This document shows, piece after piece, positions 1-10,763 of a stretch of 64,000 nt of DNA. How positions within the stretch are numbered: position 1 is the stretch's first letter; each line of letters opens with the position of its first letter. Under the pieces are notes generated by a model. That model was not told the origin of the DNA, searched no databases, and saw only the letters and a list, made by a program, of their open reading frames with translations. Origin of the DNA: Paraspadella gotoi. Lineage: Eukaryota; Chaetognatha. The stretch spans positions 17,152,606 through 17,216,605 of the forward strand of contig CM119267.1 of assembly GCA_051294375.1 (NCBI GenBank), in the 5' to 3' direction. A program made the position numbers and the translations under genes.

Positions 1-200
1 GGTTCAATAGTACAAGAAAAAAAGTAAAGTTTGGGTAAGGTTAGTGGTATTTACGGTTAAGGGTTTTTTTTTTTTTTGCGCAAAATCTTTTTTTACGAAA
101 AAAAATCCCCGACCGAGAAGTTCCTAAACAGTGGACAATTTTACCGATTTATTTTTTATATAATAATTTAGTTATTATTATAATTATTATTATTTAATAG

Positions 201-1623
201 CGCAAAACAGAATCTTGGAACTGGAAAAGAAACTGGAAGCGGAGAAAAATTCTGGCCTCGGTCACCGAGATTTAAACTATTCACCTCGATCAGGTGGTTA
301 TAAAGGATTAATAAAGGAAATTTATAAAGGATTGTTAGGCTCAATCTTTATGAACATATTCGTCTTTTTCTAACGGTCGTAGCAGGCGTCGACGAGGCGG
401 TGCTATGCTTGGATAAGTTAAAGGAAAAGCTCGGGGTCTCGTCGTCGTTAGATGTCGTCGGAAAAGTTGAACACCTCGCGCAGACGCAGAGCGACGCTAA
501 AAAAGCCGAGAAGGTTCTTAGGAGAATCGCCGACATCGTCGACGGCGACGAGGTATCATTTCAAGTAATAATATTAATTAGTTTTTTCAACTAAGAAGCA
601 TCTTTATCATTCGTTCTAGACATCGAAACACAAAACGTGGTGCAATTCGTCCAACCCGAAATTAATAGAAACCTTGAAAAGATGGCGAGTGGAAGTGACT
701 CAAATCGACGCGGCTCAGAAGACGGCCGAACAGCTTCATCTCAAGCTGTTGGGGGAACCGTTTCAGTCCACCGGAAAGACCACAACTAAAAGCGTCGTTC
801 GGATTTTGGGTTAGGCTTCCCCCCAAAAAAAAACCCTAATACGGATTAGTTGACGAGATTTACAAATGATTGAATATTGAGCACTTGTGCAAATTATTCG
901 CAGAAAATCTGACAAAGAACAACTCTCTCCCATCGTTCGAAAACGCGAAAACGGTGAAAGAAGCTAATTCGCGGACGTTGACTGTCATCGTCTCTCATTT
1001 TCAGAATCTTTTCGACGTGAAAGAGGTTGAGGCCATGATCTTCATGTCCGTCATTTATGATAAATACGTATATACATAATCTTTTATTACCCTTATATTC
1101 TTTCTCAGCTGCCTAACGTCGTCACTCGCATAAATGACGTATACAACAAAATAAACGAAATGCAAAACATCATGAAGGCTCTTCGCGAGATTTTGGGTTT
1201 GACCGAGAAAAGTCCGGGAGGATGGGCCGTCGTCGATGCGGGTTAGACGTTTTCGTGTTAATTACTTTATTCCTAGGCGAATGTAATTGGGCGGTGTAGT
1301 TTTTTTATCGGGTTAACTTGTCTCAAAATAAATTAATTTAGCTTGTTGACCATCGATGTTTTTTTCTTTCAGTGGCCCAACTCTCAAATGCCGTCAATGC
1401 GACGGCGACTCGTCAATTGCAGGAGGTTTTGGGCGTCAAAGACCTGGAGACCGTCGTACAACAAATCGGAGAGCATCAAGAGTTCTGCCCAGTCTTTACT
1501 ATCATTCTACAGAAAGTCATGGAAACGCTTGTTGTTGACAGTCCCGACAAAGTTCTACCTGCTATCCAGTCGTTAAAACTGTTAGCCACTCCGGCACCTG
1601 TACACGACATCGTTGAAGTTTGA
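201..1623 (+). CDS. CEP70: Centrosomal protein CEP70 homologue, C-terminal part (5' end outside window)
   Basis: Six exons are readable: 201-293, 383-551, 620-809, 904-1025, 1109-1241 and 1373-1623 (stop TGA). The first visible exon encodes a charged coiled-coil stretch (RILELEKKLEAEK). The last three exons match the conserved CEP70 C-terminus: a HFQNLFDV block, an NxVYxKINEMQ-like helix, and the closing segment with DLETVVQQIGEHQEFCPVF and LPAIQSLKLL. In vertebrates CEP70 is a coiled-coil centrosome protein linked to gamma-tubulin, microtubule organisation and ciliogenesis. The start lies upstream of base 1. The acceptor of the second exon is a tandem TAGCAG in which both AGs keep the frame. 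The family call rests on recalled similarity of the C-terminus; the N-terminal half is not visible. Confidence 0.75.
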
Positions 1624-1866
1624 TTCCCTCGCCTCTCTGTTGATAGTTTTAGTATATTAGTAGTCTCAAGATTGTTTTTAAACGCTCGGTGTAATATTTT
1701 TTTTACCCGTTTGTATTTATTTTTTGAATGCTTAAATTTTTTAACTTCTCTCTCTCCAAAACTGCCTTTTATTCGACAATCTACTCAGTTTCCCCTTTCC
1801 ACGAATCGCCTGCGGATTTCCCCCTTCTTTCGCCAAAATTTTCGCCCGCCCAACGGACATTTGCAT

Positions 1867-3585
1867 ATGAGTCAAAAAGTGGAAAAACCTGTCCTTCAAG
1901 GTCAACGCATCAAGACCAGGAAAAGGGATGAAAAAGAGAAATACGACCGAACTTCGTTCAGGGATGCAATTTTCCAAGGATTCTCCGAAGCCAAGGATCT
2001 AGATCAAGTCTCCAAATTCCTCGATGCTGCTGGCTCGAAATTAGATTACAGGTAAACGAAAACACTTTTCCCTTGAGTTCTTTCCTCATCAAGACATTTT
2101 GGAGTCCGTTTTTTTGCTTTCAAAGGCGTTACGGCGAAACGCTGTTCGATATCCTCTTCACGGGTGGAATCCTCGCCCCCGGAGGCGCCGTCGTCGACGA
2201 TGGCGACACGAACAAATCATCCAGGACGGAGTTCTGCGTCTTTGACCAGGACGCGGACACACAGAGCCTCAAGGCGTTCACTCAGGTGCAGCCCCGACGG
2301 TTGTTGACGCAGACTTCTTTAAACATAGAACTTATATATTTTACTTCAAACTCTAATTTTTAAGGTTTTCGTGAAGCTGATTCGCCGGTATAAGTACCTG
2401 GAACGGGCCTTCGAAGATGAGATGAAGAAGGTGCTGATGTACACCAAAGGTTTTTTGCCGGAACAACGTCAAAAGCTGTCCATCGTTACGGCAATTTTCC
2501 TGGCCCAGGTTTGTTTCGTCTTCGATTTACCTAACTTTTATTTTCCCGAGATCATTTTATAAAATGTAAATGTGATCCCAGGGCCTGGTGGCGCCAAGCG
2601 TCCTCAGCTCCCTCTTTCAAGAGCATCTCATCAAAGAAGGGATTGCTTTGGACTTCTTCACGGAACTGCTCCATGCTTGGCTGTCGGAGCGCGAGGCCTC
2701 CACGGTGTGGGCGGCGCTCAAAAAGGCCGGCGTTGACACGCGCCTTATGGAGTTGATGCCGAGCTCCCAGCGCAGCCCGGAGAACTTCAAGAGCCACTTC
2801 AACTCGGCCGGCCTCCAGCAGGTCGTCGCCTTCGTTCAAAACCAACAGAACCAGGCCGTTAAGAAGGAGTTAGTCTCCTCAGTCGAAAAGTTGGTCAAAG
2901 ACGGCGACCCAATCAAGGAGATCATTCAACACGTCAAGGAGCAACAGGAAAAGCTCCAGCTGCCCGAACACGAACTGGTGGTCCTGGTCTGGTCTACCCT
3001 CATGGGCACAGTAGAATGGAACAAAAAGGAGGACTTGGTCGCGGATCAGGCGCTCAAGCATCTGAAGATTTACGCTCCGCTGCTGGCCACGTAGGTTGGA
3101 GGGAAAGAATTTGACGGTTACCTAAACCCAGTTCGATAAATAGTAATAAAGAAATAGACGCTACAATTCTTACATATTATTTTGATATTTATATTATTAC
3201 GTACATCATTGATGAGGAGGGAAGGAACAAAGACCCTTTTCATATTTTTTCCAAATTTTCTTTGTTTATTCTTGATTACTAATTTATTTTTTCTTAAAGT
3301 TTGGCCACCTCGGACAAGTCGGAGCTGACCCTCATTCTGAAAGTCCAAGAGTACTGCTACGAACACATGGTATTCCAACGCGTCTTTCAGAAGATTATTC
3401 ACCTCTTCTACAACAAAGAAGTCTTGTCCGAGGACACCATTCTCAAGTGGTACCGCGAGGCCCACTCCCCGAAGGGCAAAACACATTTCCTGGATCAGAT
3501 GAAAAAGTTCATCGAATGGCTGGAGAACGCCGAGGAAGAGGACGACGACGAGGACGAAGAGGAAGAAGAAGACGAAGAAGACTAA
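1867..3585 (+). CDS. BZW: BZW family protein (eIF5-mimic, W2 domain)
   Basis: Five exons (1867-2051, 2126-2285, 2365-2508, 2582-3090, 3300-3585) give about 427 residues, close to the usual 420 for BZW1/BZW2 (5MP). Family landmarks are the basic start ([20 protein letters not shown]), the [24 protein letters not shown] segment split by an intron, [16 protein letters not shown], and a C-terminal W2 domain with [31 protein letters not shown] and [11 protein letters not shown] before a poly-Asp/Glu tail. BZW proteins imitate the eIF5 C-terminus, bind eIF2 and eIF3 in the cytosol, and tune start-codon stringency and ATF4 translation. The metazoan paralogues BZW1 and BZW2 cannot be separated here. 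ATG 1867 is the only start in frame with the conserved beginning. It lies 243 bp after the CEP70 stop. Confidence 0.93.
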
Positions 3586-4461
3586 GAAGACTGAGGCAAG
3601 AGAGGCGGACTGAAAGTCGCCCACGCCTAGGAATGTCGACTTTTGACGAGACTTTGAGAGAGACAGAGCCCAAGGAAGGTAGCTTCCTTATCCAAAATAT
3701 ATTGGACAATCTCGTACCTTTAACAAGGTTTAGCAAAATATATTAACGAAATTCAGTGACTACCCTATTCATTCTAATAAAAAAAGACTATAACTTTAAC
3801 TCGAAACGTTATATTATCAAAATATACAGTTTTTTCCCCCTCCTACTTTTTTGTGTATCCCTCGGTCAGATTACTTGGTGACTTATAGCTTTTTTTCGTG
3901 TGTGTGTACTTTCGTTAATGTTCCTAGCATTAACACGAGTCTTGTCCTGCTTGCATTAATGATTAGTTTTGTTCGACGAGCAAAGATGTACAGTATGTTG
4001 TGCGAAATTCCACATTTTTTATGCACGCATTTAAATTTTTCATTCTTTTTTGCTTTTTTTTGATTGTCCTATTTTTTGTGTGCGATGATAAAGAATGAAT
4101 TCTGCTCCATATTTTTATCTTCTGTACAAAAAAAAGGAAAGAATGGGTGATCTTTTGTGGGCAACTGGAAATTAAAGAGGAAAGATAAATTCACACCTTT
4201 GAGTCGTTGATCGTGCTTTTGCTCAAAACGAATCCACGACGATGACTGCACGCTTAAAAACCTCTTAAAAGAAAACAAATTTTTTTTTTCTATTTTTTAG
4301 TTTTTCAAACGTGAAAATAAAGAATCTACCTGCTCGGATATCGTTTCCTTCTCACAAAATGGACGCATTTTATCGTACAAAACTCTCATGCAATAAAGTG
4401 ATTTCGGGAATGAATTTTAAATAACTAATAATAATTTTTAAAAAAATATTGGTTTGTAGAA

Positions 4462-5315
4462 TATACCCTGAGTCCGTTCGCGAGTGACACCAAAAAAATG
4501 CGTATCATTTCTCATTGTATAAATATTTTTTAAATTTTCTTTTTTCATTCTATAGCAAGGTACTGGACGTTTATTATATTTTAATTTCATGAGATTAATT
4601 TGATATTTACTTATGTAAAACAACCTTTCTTTATAATTAGTAATTACTAATTAATTACTTAAAATTATTAAAATTTATTAATACCATTGATTAAAAATTG
4701 TCTGGGACTCCTTATGATATAAAATAATTATTCAAAACAGTTAAGAACATGCTCAGGACAGCTTATAGAATTGTATAAAGAAAACTTAAGATTTACAATT
4801 AAAAAATTTTTTTAAAAATCATGACTCAGGAATTACTAAACATTACGACAATTCAGATACGCCATTGAATTTTTTAAAAATGGTCTTTTTTCACCAATCT
4901 ACTGATTTAGATAAAAAATTAAATATAGAATAGTAAATGAATTAAACACGTGAAGAGACAGTAATTATTGTTATGAGTTAGTGACAGAACCGTTCAATAT
5001 AAGCAGTCCCTGAGCTTCGGATCAGGCTGTAACACCATGTTACAGGCGGGTTAAGCGCCCCGTCCCTCTTAACTGCCAGACGACCACCGGGCTAGAACCC
5101 CGGACCTTTGGGTTGGGAGGCGAATGACTTGCCTCCGGCACCAATGGCCGCTGATGAACGGTTGGTGGATTTTAGTCCACCATACACGAAATGAAACTTA
5201 TACATAACGTCAAGTAATTCTCCAACTAATGATATACTTATGAATTATATTTATTAAATATTTAAAGTAAAGTAAATATTTTTTTGGTGTCACTCGCGAA
5301 CGGACACGGGGTATA
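4462..5315. mobile_element. Non-autonomous DNA transposon with ~37-bp terminal inverted repeats
   Basis: The left end reads TATACCCTGAGTCCGTTCGC followed by GAGTGACACCAAAAAAA. The right end is its near-exact reverse complement (4462-4498 against 5279-5315, about three mismatches). Both ends carry TATA, which may be part of the repeat or a target duplication. The 854-bp interior has no transposase ORF, so this is MITE-like. Superfamily is not assigned. Confidence 0.8.
4988..5160 (-). repeat. Possible tRNA-derived SINE inside the transposon
   Basis: This GC-rich island sits in AT-rich DNA. Read on the minus strand it has an A-box-like TGGTGCCGGAGG and, about 45 bases later, a B-box-like GGTTCTAGCCC, the spacing of a tRNA promoter. 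A complete tRNA cloverleaf is not evident, so a tRNA-like SINE fragment is more likely than a tRNA gene. Confidence 0.45.
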
Positions 5316-5508
5316 AATGGTCTGTTTTAATTTTTTCTTATTTTTTTATTCAATGAGAAAACCACGGAGTATTTTTATCGTCGCAATCGATTGCGGTGAT
5401 CTAAGGAGAGTAGTTCTTATTTTTGTAACTAAAGTTGTCTCTTTTCTTTTTTGAAACACTATTGTTTTTGCAATGTAGTTGTGTATCAAAGCGGAAGAAA
5501 GGGAAAAA

Positions 5509-7171
5509 ATGAACGCCATCAACGACATTCTTGCATTCCCTTATCCATGGAACGAACTACTAAAACCAAATGGCTTTGGCGACCGCCGTAACTTCAAAAA
5601 CCCTGCCATGATGAATCAGTTAAAGGGTTTGCGTCGTCCTCATTGGAGGATTTTGCTTCTTCATTTATCGGATCGCGTTCCCATAGTCAAGGAAGACGGT
5701 ACGTTGGTTCACGTCCCGCGACTCCTTCGTCTCCCTATAGAATTTCAAACGACCTTGACGTCTTTTATTAGAATCTCCTCTTCGCTTATCTCAAAAAAAG
5801 CCCTGAATGAGTTCGAGGCGTCCATCGCGCCTTTCGACGCGGAACTGACGCGTTGTACTCGAATCATGGCGACTCGATCGTTCGGTCCCACTTCAGTTTG
5901 GGAGGAGAGATTAAAGAGACTAGCGAAAAAATTGAAGTCAAAGTCGGCTGACCTCAGTGTCGACGCGCCCGTCTCGGTGAAGTCTCCTGTCGATTCTCCG
6001 CCGCCCCATCCCCTTGACTCTCCCATTTTCGACTCTTTCGATGTGACCGGTTCTGAATCGGAATCTTCGCCGTCAGCGTCGACGGAGCCTTGCGACCGTT
6101 TATCCTTTAAATTAATCGAATCGGACCTTGTACAGAATTTCATCCTCGAGCTCCGCGGTTGGATAGACGGTCAAGGCTTGAATTCGTCCCGGACGACGAG
6201 TCAGAAACGGAGCGCTGATTCCTTAGATCTCTCTGAGTTCACCCGACTTTCCGTCGAAGAGGCGACGGCCGGTTTAATGTCAGTCTTTCCCGCAGAATCG
6301 ATCACCCTATCGGCTTTGAGGTCGTTGTTGGATCAACTCATAAGTATTGATCACTTAACCGAGGATCCGGCCTTTCGATTTGTGGGAGAAAAGATCATTG
6401 TCAATCAGTTAATGAATTCAGAGGAAACGTTTTCAAGAGCGATCGTACATTCCGTGGGTTAGTGATTTTCATGAATTAATATATCGAATTTCTATATTGA
6501 TTTCCACGACAGTCTGAAAGACGTGTGTTCTTATTTCTTCTCAGGTAAATTTGTCGAATTAAACCCAGCTTCAGGGATTTGCGCAGTGGTTGTCCCTCTC
6601 GCCGTCGAAACTGACAAATTGAAAGATTGTAGATCGAAACAGTTAAACACGCTCCTCAGGTTTCCTTTAAATCATAATGGTAGCAGTGTAGTTGTCGTGT
6701 TTGAATGACCCAATGAAAATTCAAAACATTTTCAGAAGCCTAGTTGCCTTTCACCTTCCATGCGATCATTTACAATCGTTGTTATGCGAGATGTTAGAAT
6801 GGTTCCCGACTTTCGGCGAAGGTAGGTCCAGAGAAGCTACGATTATTTCTTTAGAGCTTGATAATTATTGAACCTTGTTTCTCCGAGGAACCTCCTGTTG
6901 CTTCGGTATCGTCGACGAATTATTTGGCCGAAATGATTTTCAGTTTCTGAACGATGGTCTTCATCGCGTGGTCTCTCGATTTTGCTCAAGTCTTGAAACT
7001 CAACCGAAGGATAAATCTCTCGCGATGCTTTTAGGAAAATTCGTTGGATCTTATGGATTTTGTTTATCCGCTGAAGATGTTTCGAATTTAACTAATTCTC
7101 TTTTTGTCAACAAAACTCTGCTGAAGAGAGGATTATTGATGTCTCTTAAAAAGTTAGCTAATTATAATTAA
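5509..7171 (+). CDS. FANCE: Fanconi anaemia complementation group E protein homologue
   Basis: Four exons (5509-6457, 6545-6659, 6736-6821, 6888-7171) give about 477 residues; human FANCE is somewhat over 500. The N-terminus has W-E/N-LLKP, a PHWRILLLHLSDRVPIV segment and VPRLLRLPIEFQ, like the human N-terminal helical block. The middle is a Ser/Pro-rich linker. The C-terminal half is the helical-repeat domain that binds FANCD2, ending with the typical SLFVNKTLLKRGLLMSLKKL motif. FANCE bridges the core ubiquitin ligase to FANCD2 during interstrand crosslink repair in the nucleus. ATG 5509 is the first in-frame Met. The stop is only 38 bp from the next gene's ATG. Sequence conservation is low overall, but order and ends agree with the family. 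Confidence 0.8.
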
Positions 7172-7209
7172 AATCTTTCAGGCACTTTTCAGTGGGTAAT
7201 CGATTAACC

Positions 7210-8963
7210 ATGGATTCAAGCTATTATGAGAGCGAATTAACCCGAATGAACAGTGAACTTCGCAACGAATTTAATTCTAATAATAGCAACAGCACTAAAC
7301 TTAATTCTGAGCTTGCCAAATTTTATAAAATGCGAGACGAATCTTCCGCTGAAAACGATCTTGATTGGTTCGACAAAGACCTTGAATTTGCTGCAACGTC
7401 GGACGGCGATGAACAAGATAAAGACGAAAATGAACAAGACGTTCCTTATTATGGATCCGAGTTGAGCGCTTTGAAGTTTAATATCCCAGACCCTCGAATT
7501 GCGAATTACCTTTCTCCAAGTCCATCGAAATTGTCACAAGCTGAAGACTGGCTGGACAGCGACGAAGAGATTTTCCCTCTGGATCTCAAAACCAAATCCA
7601 TGAACCGATTCGAGAAGTTTTTGGAAACGGGAAAACTGAAAAGAAGTAATCTGTCCACTTTGGAATCTGATCCGGTCTTCACCTACCTTACGAGGCTGCT
7701 GTGGATGATCAAGAGCCATGCTGTTATAGACTCGGATTCCGGATTCGATTCAGAGATCTCCGATTTTTCCGACAAAGAGATGGACAAAAGTTTGTTCGAT
7801 ATTTTGGAGAAAAGCGATTCAATGCAAACAGCGCCGATGAGCAATCTTGATACCAATATACGGGTAAAGGGGTTAATTTAAACCTTATAAAAGCAGTTGA
7901 TATTTGAATAATTTTTGATGTAAATTGAATTTTCTTTTTAAGGCTACAGAATTTTGCGACCGAAATTCTTTTGAATTTGTGAAAGATTACATCAGTTTAT
8001 TAACTAATGAAATGGAGAGAAAAATTGAGTATGACGTTAGAGCTGAACGCAGACTTTGGTTAGAGGCGTTAAGTCAGTTAGAAAATCACGTTGGCAAATT
8101 GTTTGAATGTTTATCAGGTAAGAAAAACGTCAAGTATATATTCTAATTTACTAGTTATTGATGCTTTATTTAATTGAGTAAATATATAGATTAATTACTA
8201 GTAGGTACTAGTCAGTTATTAGCTTTCGATGTATAGAACTTAATAAACCATGGTAATGTAGTCAATTTGCATGATAAAAATACTAGTTTTGTGAGTTTTT
8301 CTATCAGATAAAGTAACAAAAACGGAAGAGGATCTCATAAAAATGGTTAATGGTCGCGGTGATTCTATGAAAAAAGGTGTCACAGGAATGCAGATTTTGT
8401 GGAATGATGTGAAGTCCTACTGGAGAACAGTTTTGTCATCAGGTTGGTTATTTACTTCGAAGGGTGGGAAATGATTCTATATTTTGAATGTTTTCGCAGC
8501 CTCAAAGAATGACAATCGTTCATGGTTCGAGAATAATAAAAATTACGATAAGATCCAGAAAGGTGAAAAGAGACTCGAATGCGAACTAGCGAAACCAGTG
8601 AGCGCATTGTCCACTGATTTGGCGTCTGGAGTCGCTTCGAAACGAAATTCACCCGATTCAGAAACTTCTACTTGTTGGATGAGAGATGAATCTGTGTCAA
8701 GAACGAGTCAATACCATGCCAATGGGAACACCAAAACTATCCGGAAAGAGTCACAGTTTCCGATTGACATGACGCCCAGTCCCAAGCCGCCTACTAATAG
8801 GATTCAAAACACGAAGTTAACAAGCGATACTTCATCAATTACTTCATTTTCTTACAAATACACCAAAAAAATGCCATCGTCATACTTTTCCAGTCAAAAG
8901 TTAAATAATGGTTCGATTAAGGGTCCCTTGTTAAGGCGCAAGGTTGTTAAAAAATTATTGTGA
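7210..8963 (+). CDS. Hypothetical Ser/Asp-rich protein with a central helical region
   Basis: Exons 7210-7863, 7943-8117, 8308-8442 and 8500-8963 join in frame to about 475 residues. I do not recognise the family. The N-terminal third is rich in Ser, Asn, Asp and Glu and probably disordered. Residues roughly 220-320 contain conserved-looking amphipathic helices with aromatic and charged residues (ATEFCDRNSFEFVKDYISLL, ERRLWLEALSQLENHVGKL, ILWNDVKSYWRTVLSS). The last 150 residues are Ser/Thr-rich and basic, ending RRKVVKKLL. There is no signal peptide or membrane segment. Four exons with consensus splice sites and continuous phase make it a real gene. It starts 38 bp after FANCE, and two acceptor-like CTTTCAG/TTTTCAG sites lie in that gap. 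Confidence 0.7.
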
Positions 8964-9309
8964 TTTAAAAAAGGCTATTTCTCGCGTTTCTCTTCCGAAT
9001 TATTTCGTTTCGTTTAATTTATTTCATTTGCGCTGAAAGTGACAGAATCTCGATCAACTTTTTTTTCTCTTTAAATTCTTTTTCATATATGTATTCATAT
9101 TATGTACATTATGTAAAAAAAATGCAATGCAGCATTTTTCGCATTCCGTCATAGTTGGTGAATTTTTACGCATCAAACTTTTTCATGGAAAAAAAAGCTT
9201 TGCTTTCAAAATGTATGATTTGGAATTTCCTCTACATATGTATTGCGATTCTTCATTCACATAGTTTCAATATTTTTTTAAACCAAAACACTATGCGTCC
9301 AAACGGGAA
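8964..9309. other. Short spacer, nothing recognised
   Basis: AT-rich DNA with T and A runs between the hypothetical gene and the Cys-rich membrane protein. No repeat or RNA gene was seen. Confidence 0.6.
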
Positions 9310-10419
9310 ATGGAAGATATACTCGCCACCACGTCACCCCCGCCATTACTAACTAAATCGGCGATCGTATGCATCAGTCTGGTCGCTTATCTTTTCGCGT
9401 TAGCCGTTCTGCTTATTATAAAGGAAATACTCGTTTCTAGAGGTACGATCAAATAATGCAAAAATCCGTATTGAGAAATTTAATGAGAAATTGGGTTACA
9501 TAAAAAATTAATTTGAGATAGGTATATAAACGTTTTAGGAAAATGCACTCAAAACCTGTGTCCGTGCTGCGTCTGCTGCTCTGGCGACCAAAAGCAAACC
9601 GGCTGCCTTGACGCTTTCTGTTTACAATTAGCCGAATGTTGCAATTGCTGCGGCCCCCCGGATGTCGCAACGGCACAATGGTGATGTGAAATGAAGAGTA
9701 TATTTTTGGATTTTAACTCTTCTTAACTAGTTAAATTGACATTACATTGCATTATTTTTCTAAAGGATAGGATTTCTTTCTCATTCAGGTGGGATCAATG
9801 TTGCGCGCGCAGAAAGGGAGGCATCGATTGCTACGACTTAATTCTGTGCCAATGCTGCAACGACTGTAACGTCTGCAGTGAACTTTGCTGTGATCCTAAA
9901 ACTCCTTTTTGCGATTGCCAAGGTGGGCTGATTTTTTAATTGCTTGGTTCGAACATAATTTTTGACTCGGCCTCGTTCTTTTTTCAAGGATGCGATTGCG
10001 AAGGTGTCAAGTGTCAATGCCAAACGCCAGAGTGCCAAAAAATCGATTGCTGCTGCTGCGAGATCCAATTAAAGGGCGGACAGGCTCCTACCGGCGGTTA
10101 TCCTCCACCCGGCGGTTACGGCCATTCGCATGGGGGCTATCCTCCTCCGGGAGGCTACGGATACGGAGGTTATCCCGGGCAAGGTTATGAAGGGGACAGT
10201 TTTGGAAACAGAAGCTACGCAAGAGGTTACGGTAGTGGAGGCTACCGCGGCGACTTTGGGGATCATGGTCGATGGCAGGGCGGGGCCTTAGACTCTCGGG
10301 GCGCTCCGCCTTCGGTTTCTCCGCCCCAAGCTGGAAATCCCTTCCTCGCGTCGAGTCAAGGAGGTCGGGGGGAGTGGAGCGGCGGAAGCAGCTCTAGAAT
10401 CGAGGACACAAGATTTTAA
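9310..10419 (+). CDS. Small Cys-rich single-pass membrane protein with Pro-Gly-Tyr-rich tail
   Basis: Exons 9310-9442, 9539-9680, 9789-9922 and 9989-10419 join in frame to about 279 residues. Residues about 20-40 form one hydrophobic span (IVCISLVAYLFALAVLLII) with no cleavable-signal pattern, so it is probably a signal anchor. Three consecutive exons then encode a Cys-rich block with many CC and CxC pairs (CPCCVCCSGD, CCNCCGPPD, CQCCNDCNVCSELCCD, CDCEGVKCQCQTPEC, CCCCE), over 30 cysteines in about 120 residues. The tail repeats GGYPPPGGYG-like units, then becomes Gly/Ser/Arg-rich. Similar Cys-rich and PGY-rich arrangements occur in membrane-associated proteins that can be palmitoylated or bind metal, but no family is recognised. 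Function is unknown. Confidence 0.72.
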
Positions 10420-10763
10420 ACCTGAAAGCAATTTATTACTCGCGTATCGGAAGTCTTGGAAATATTTATATTTCTTCAATCGTCTTGCACAACATTCAAT
10501 CCGTCCATTTTCTCCAGATTTTTACGCAATGCTTTGTTGTTGATTATATTTCTTAATAAATAACATGTCTTTTTCGGCATAAAAGTTTGTACAATTTTAC
10601 CCACCCCAGAGATGGGAATTTTATTTTTCTTTCTGTATTCTTAACTACAAATAGTTCTTTCTTTAGAATTTATTTTTGTTTACCGATAAAGAAGCGCTCA
10701 TGGCTAAATTGACTCACTGAATGTCAAGTCGTGATCAATTAGGAAGACGAAAAATCGATCAAA
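10420..10763. other. Short spacer, nothing recognised
   Basis: AT-rich. A TTCTTTCTTTAG acceptor-like site ends about 100 bp before the ORC4 ATG. No other feature was seen. Confidence 0.55.

Larger units (their letters stand above)
3586..5508. other. AT-rich spacer between BZW and FANCE
   Basis: No gene is supported on either strand; short ORFs here have no intron-exon logic or family similarity. The spacer contains the inverted-repeat element at 4462-5315 with a tRNA-like SINE candidate inside it. The rest is AT-rich with T runs. Confidence 0.7.

Noticed and set aside
3118-3624. 168-codon open frame on the minus strand
   Set aside because: It is the antisense of the acidic C-terminal exon and intron of BZW; its Phe/Leu/Val runs simply mirror Glu/Asp/Lys codons.
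4988-5160. A functional tRNA gene
   Set aside because: A- and B-box-like motifs are present but no acceptor stem or anticodon arm folds convincingly.
9946-9960. TTCGAA-type B-box hit near GGTTCGAACATAA
   Set aside because: Lies in an intron of the Cys-rich gene with no A box upstream at tRNA distance.
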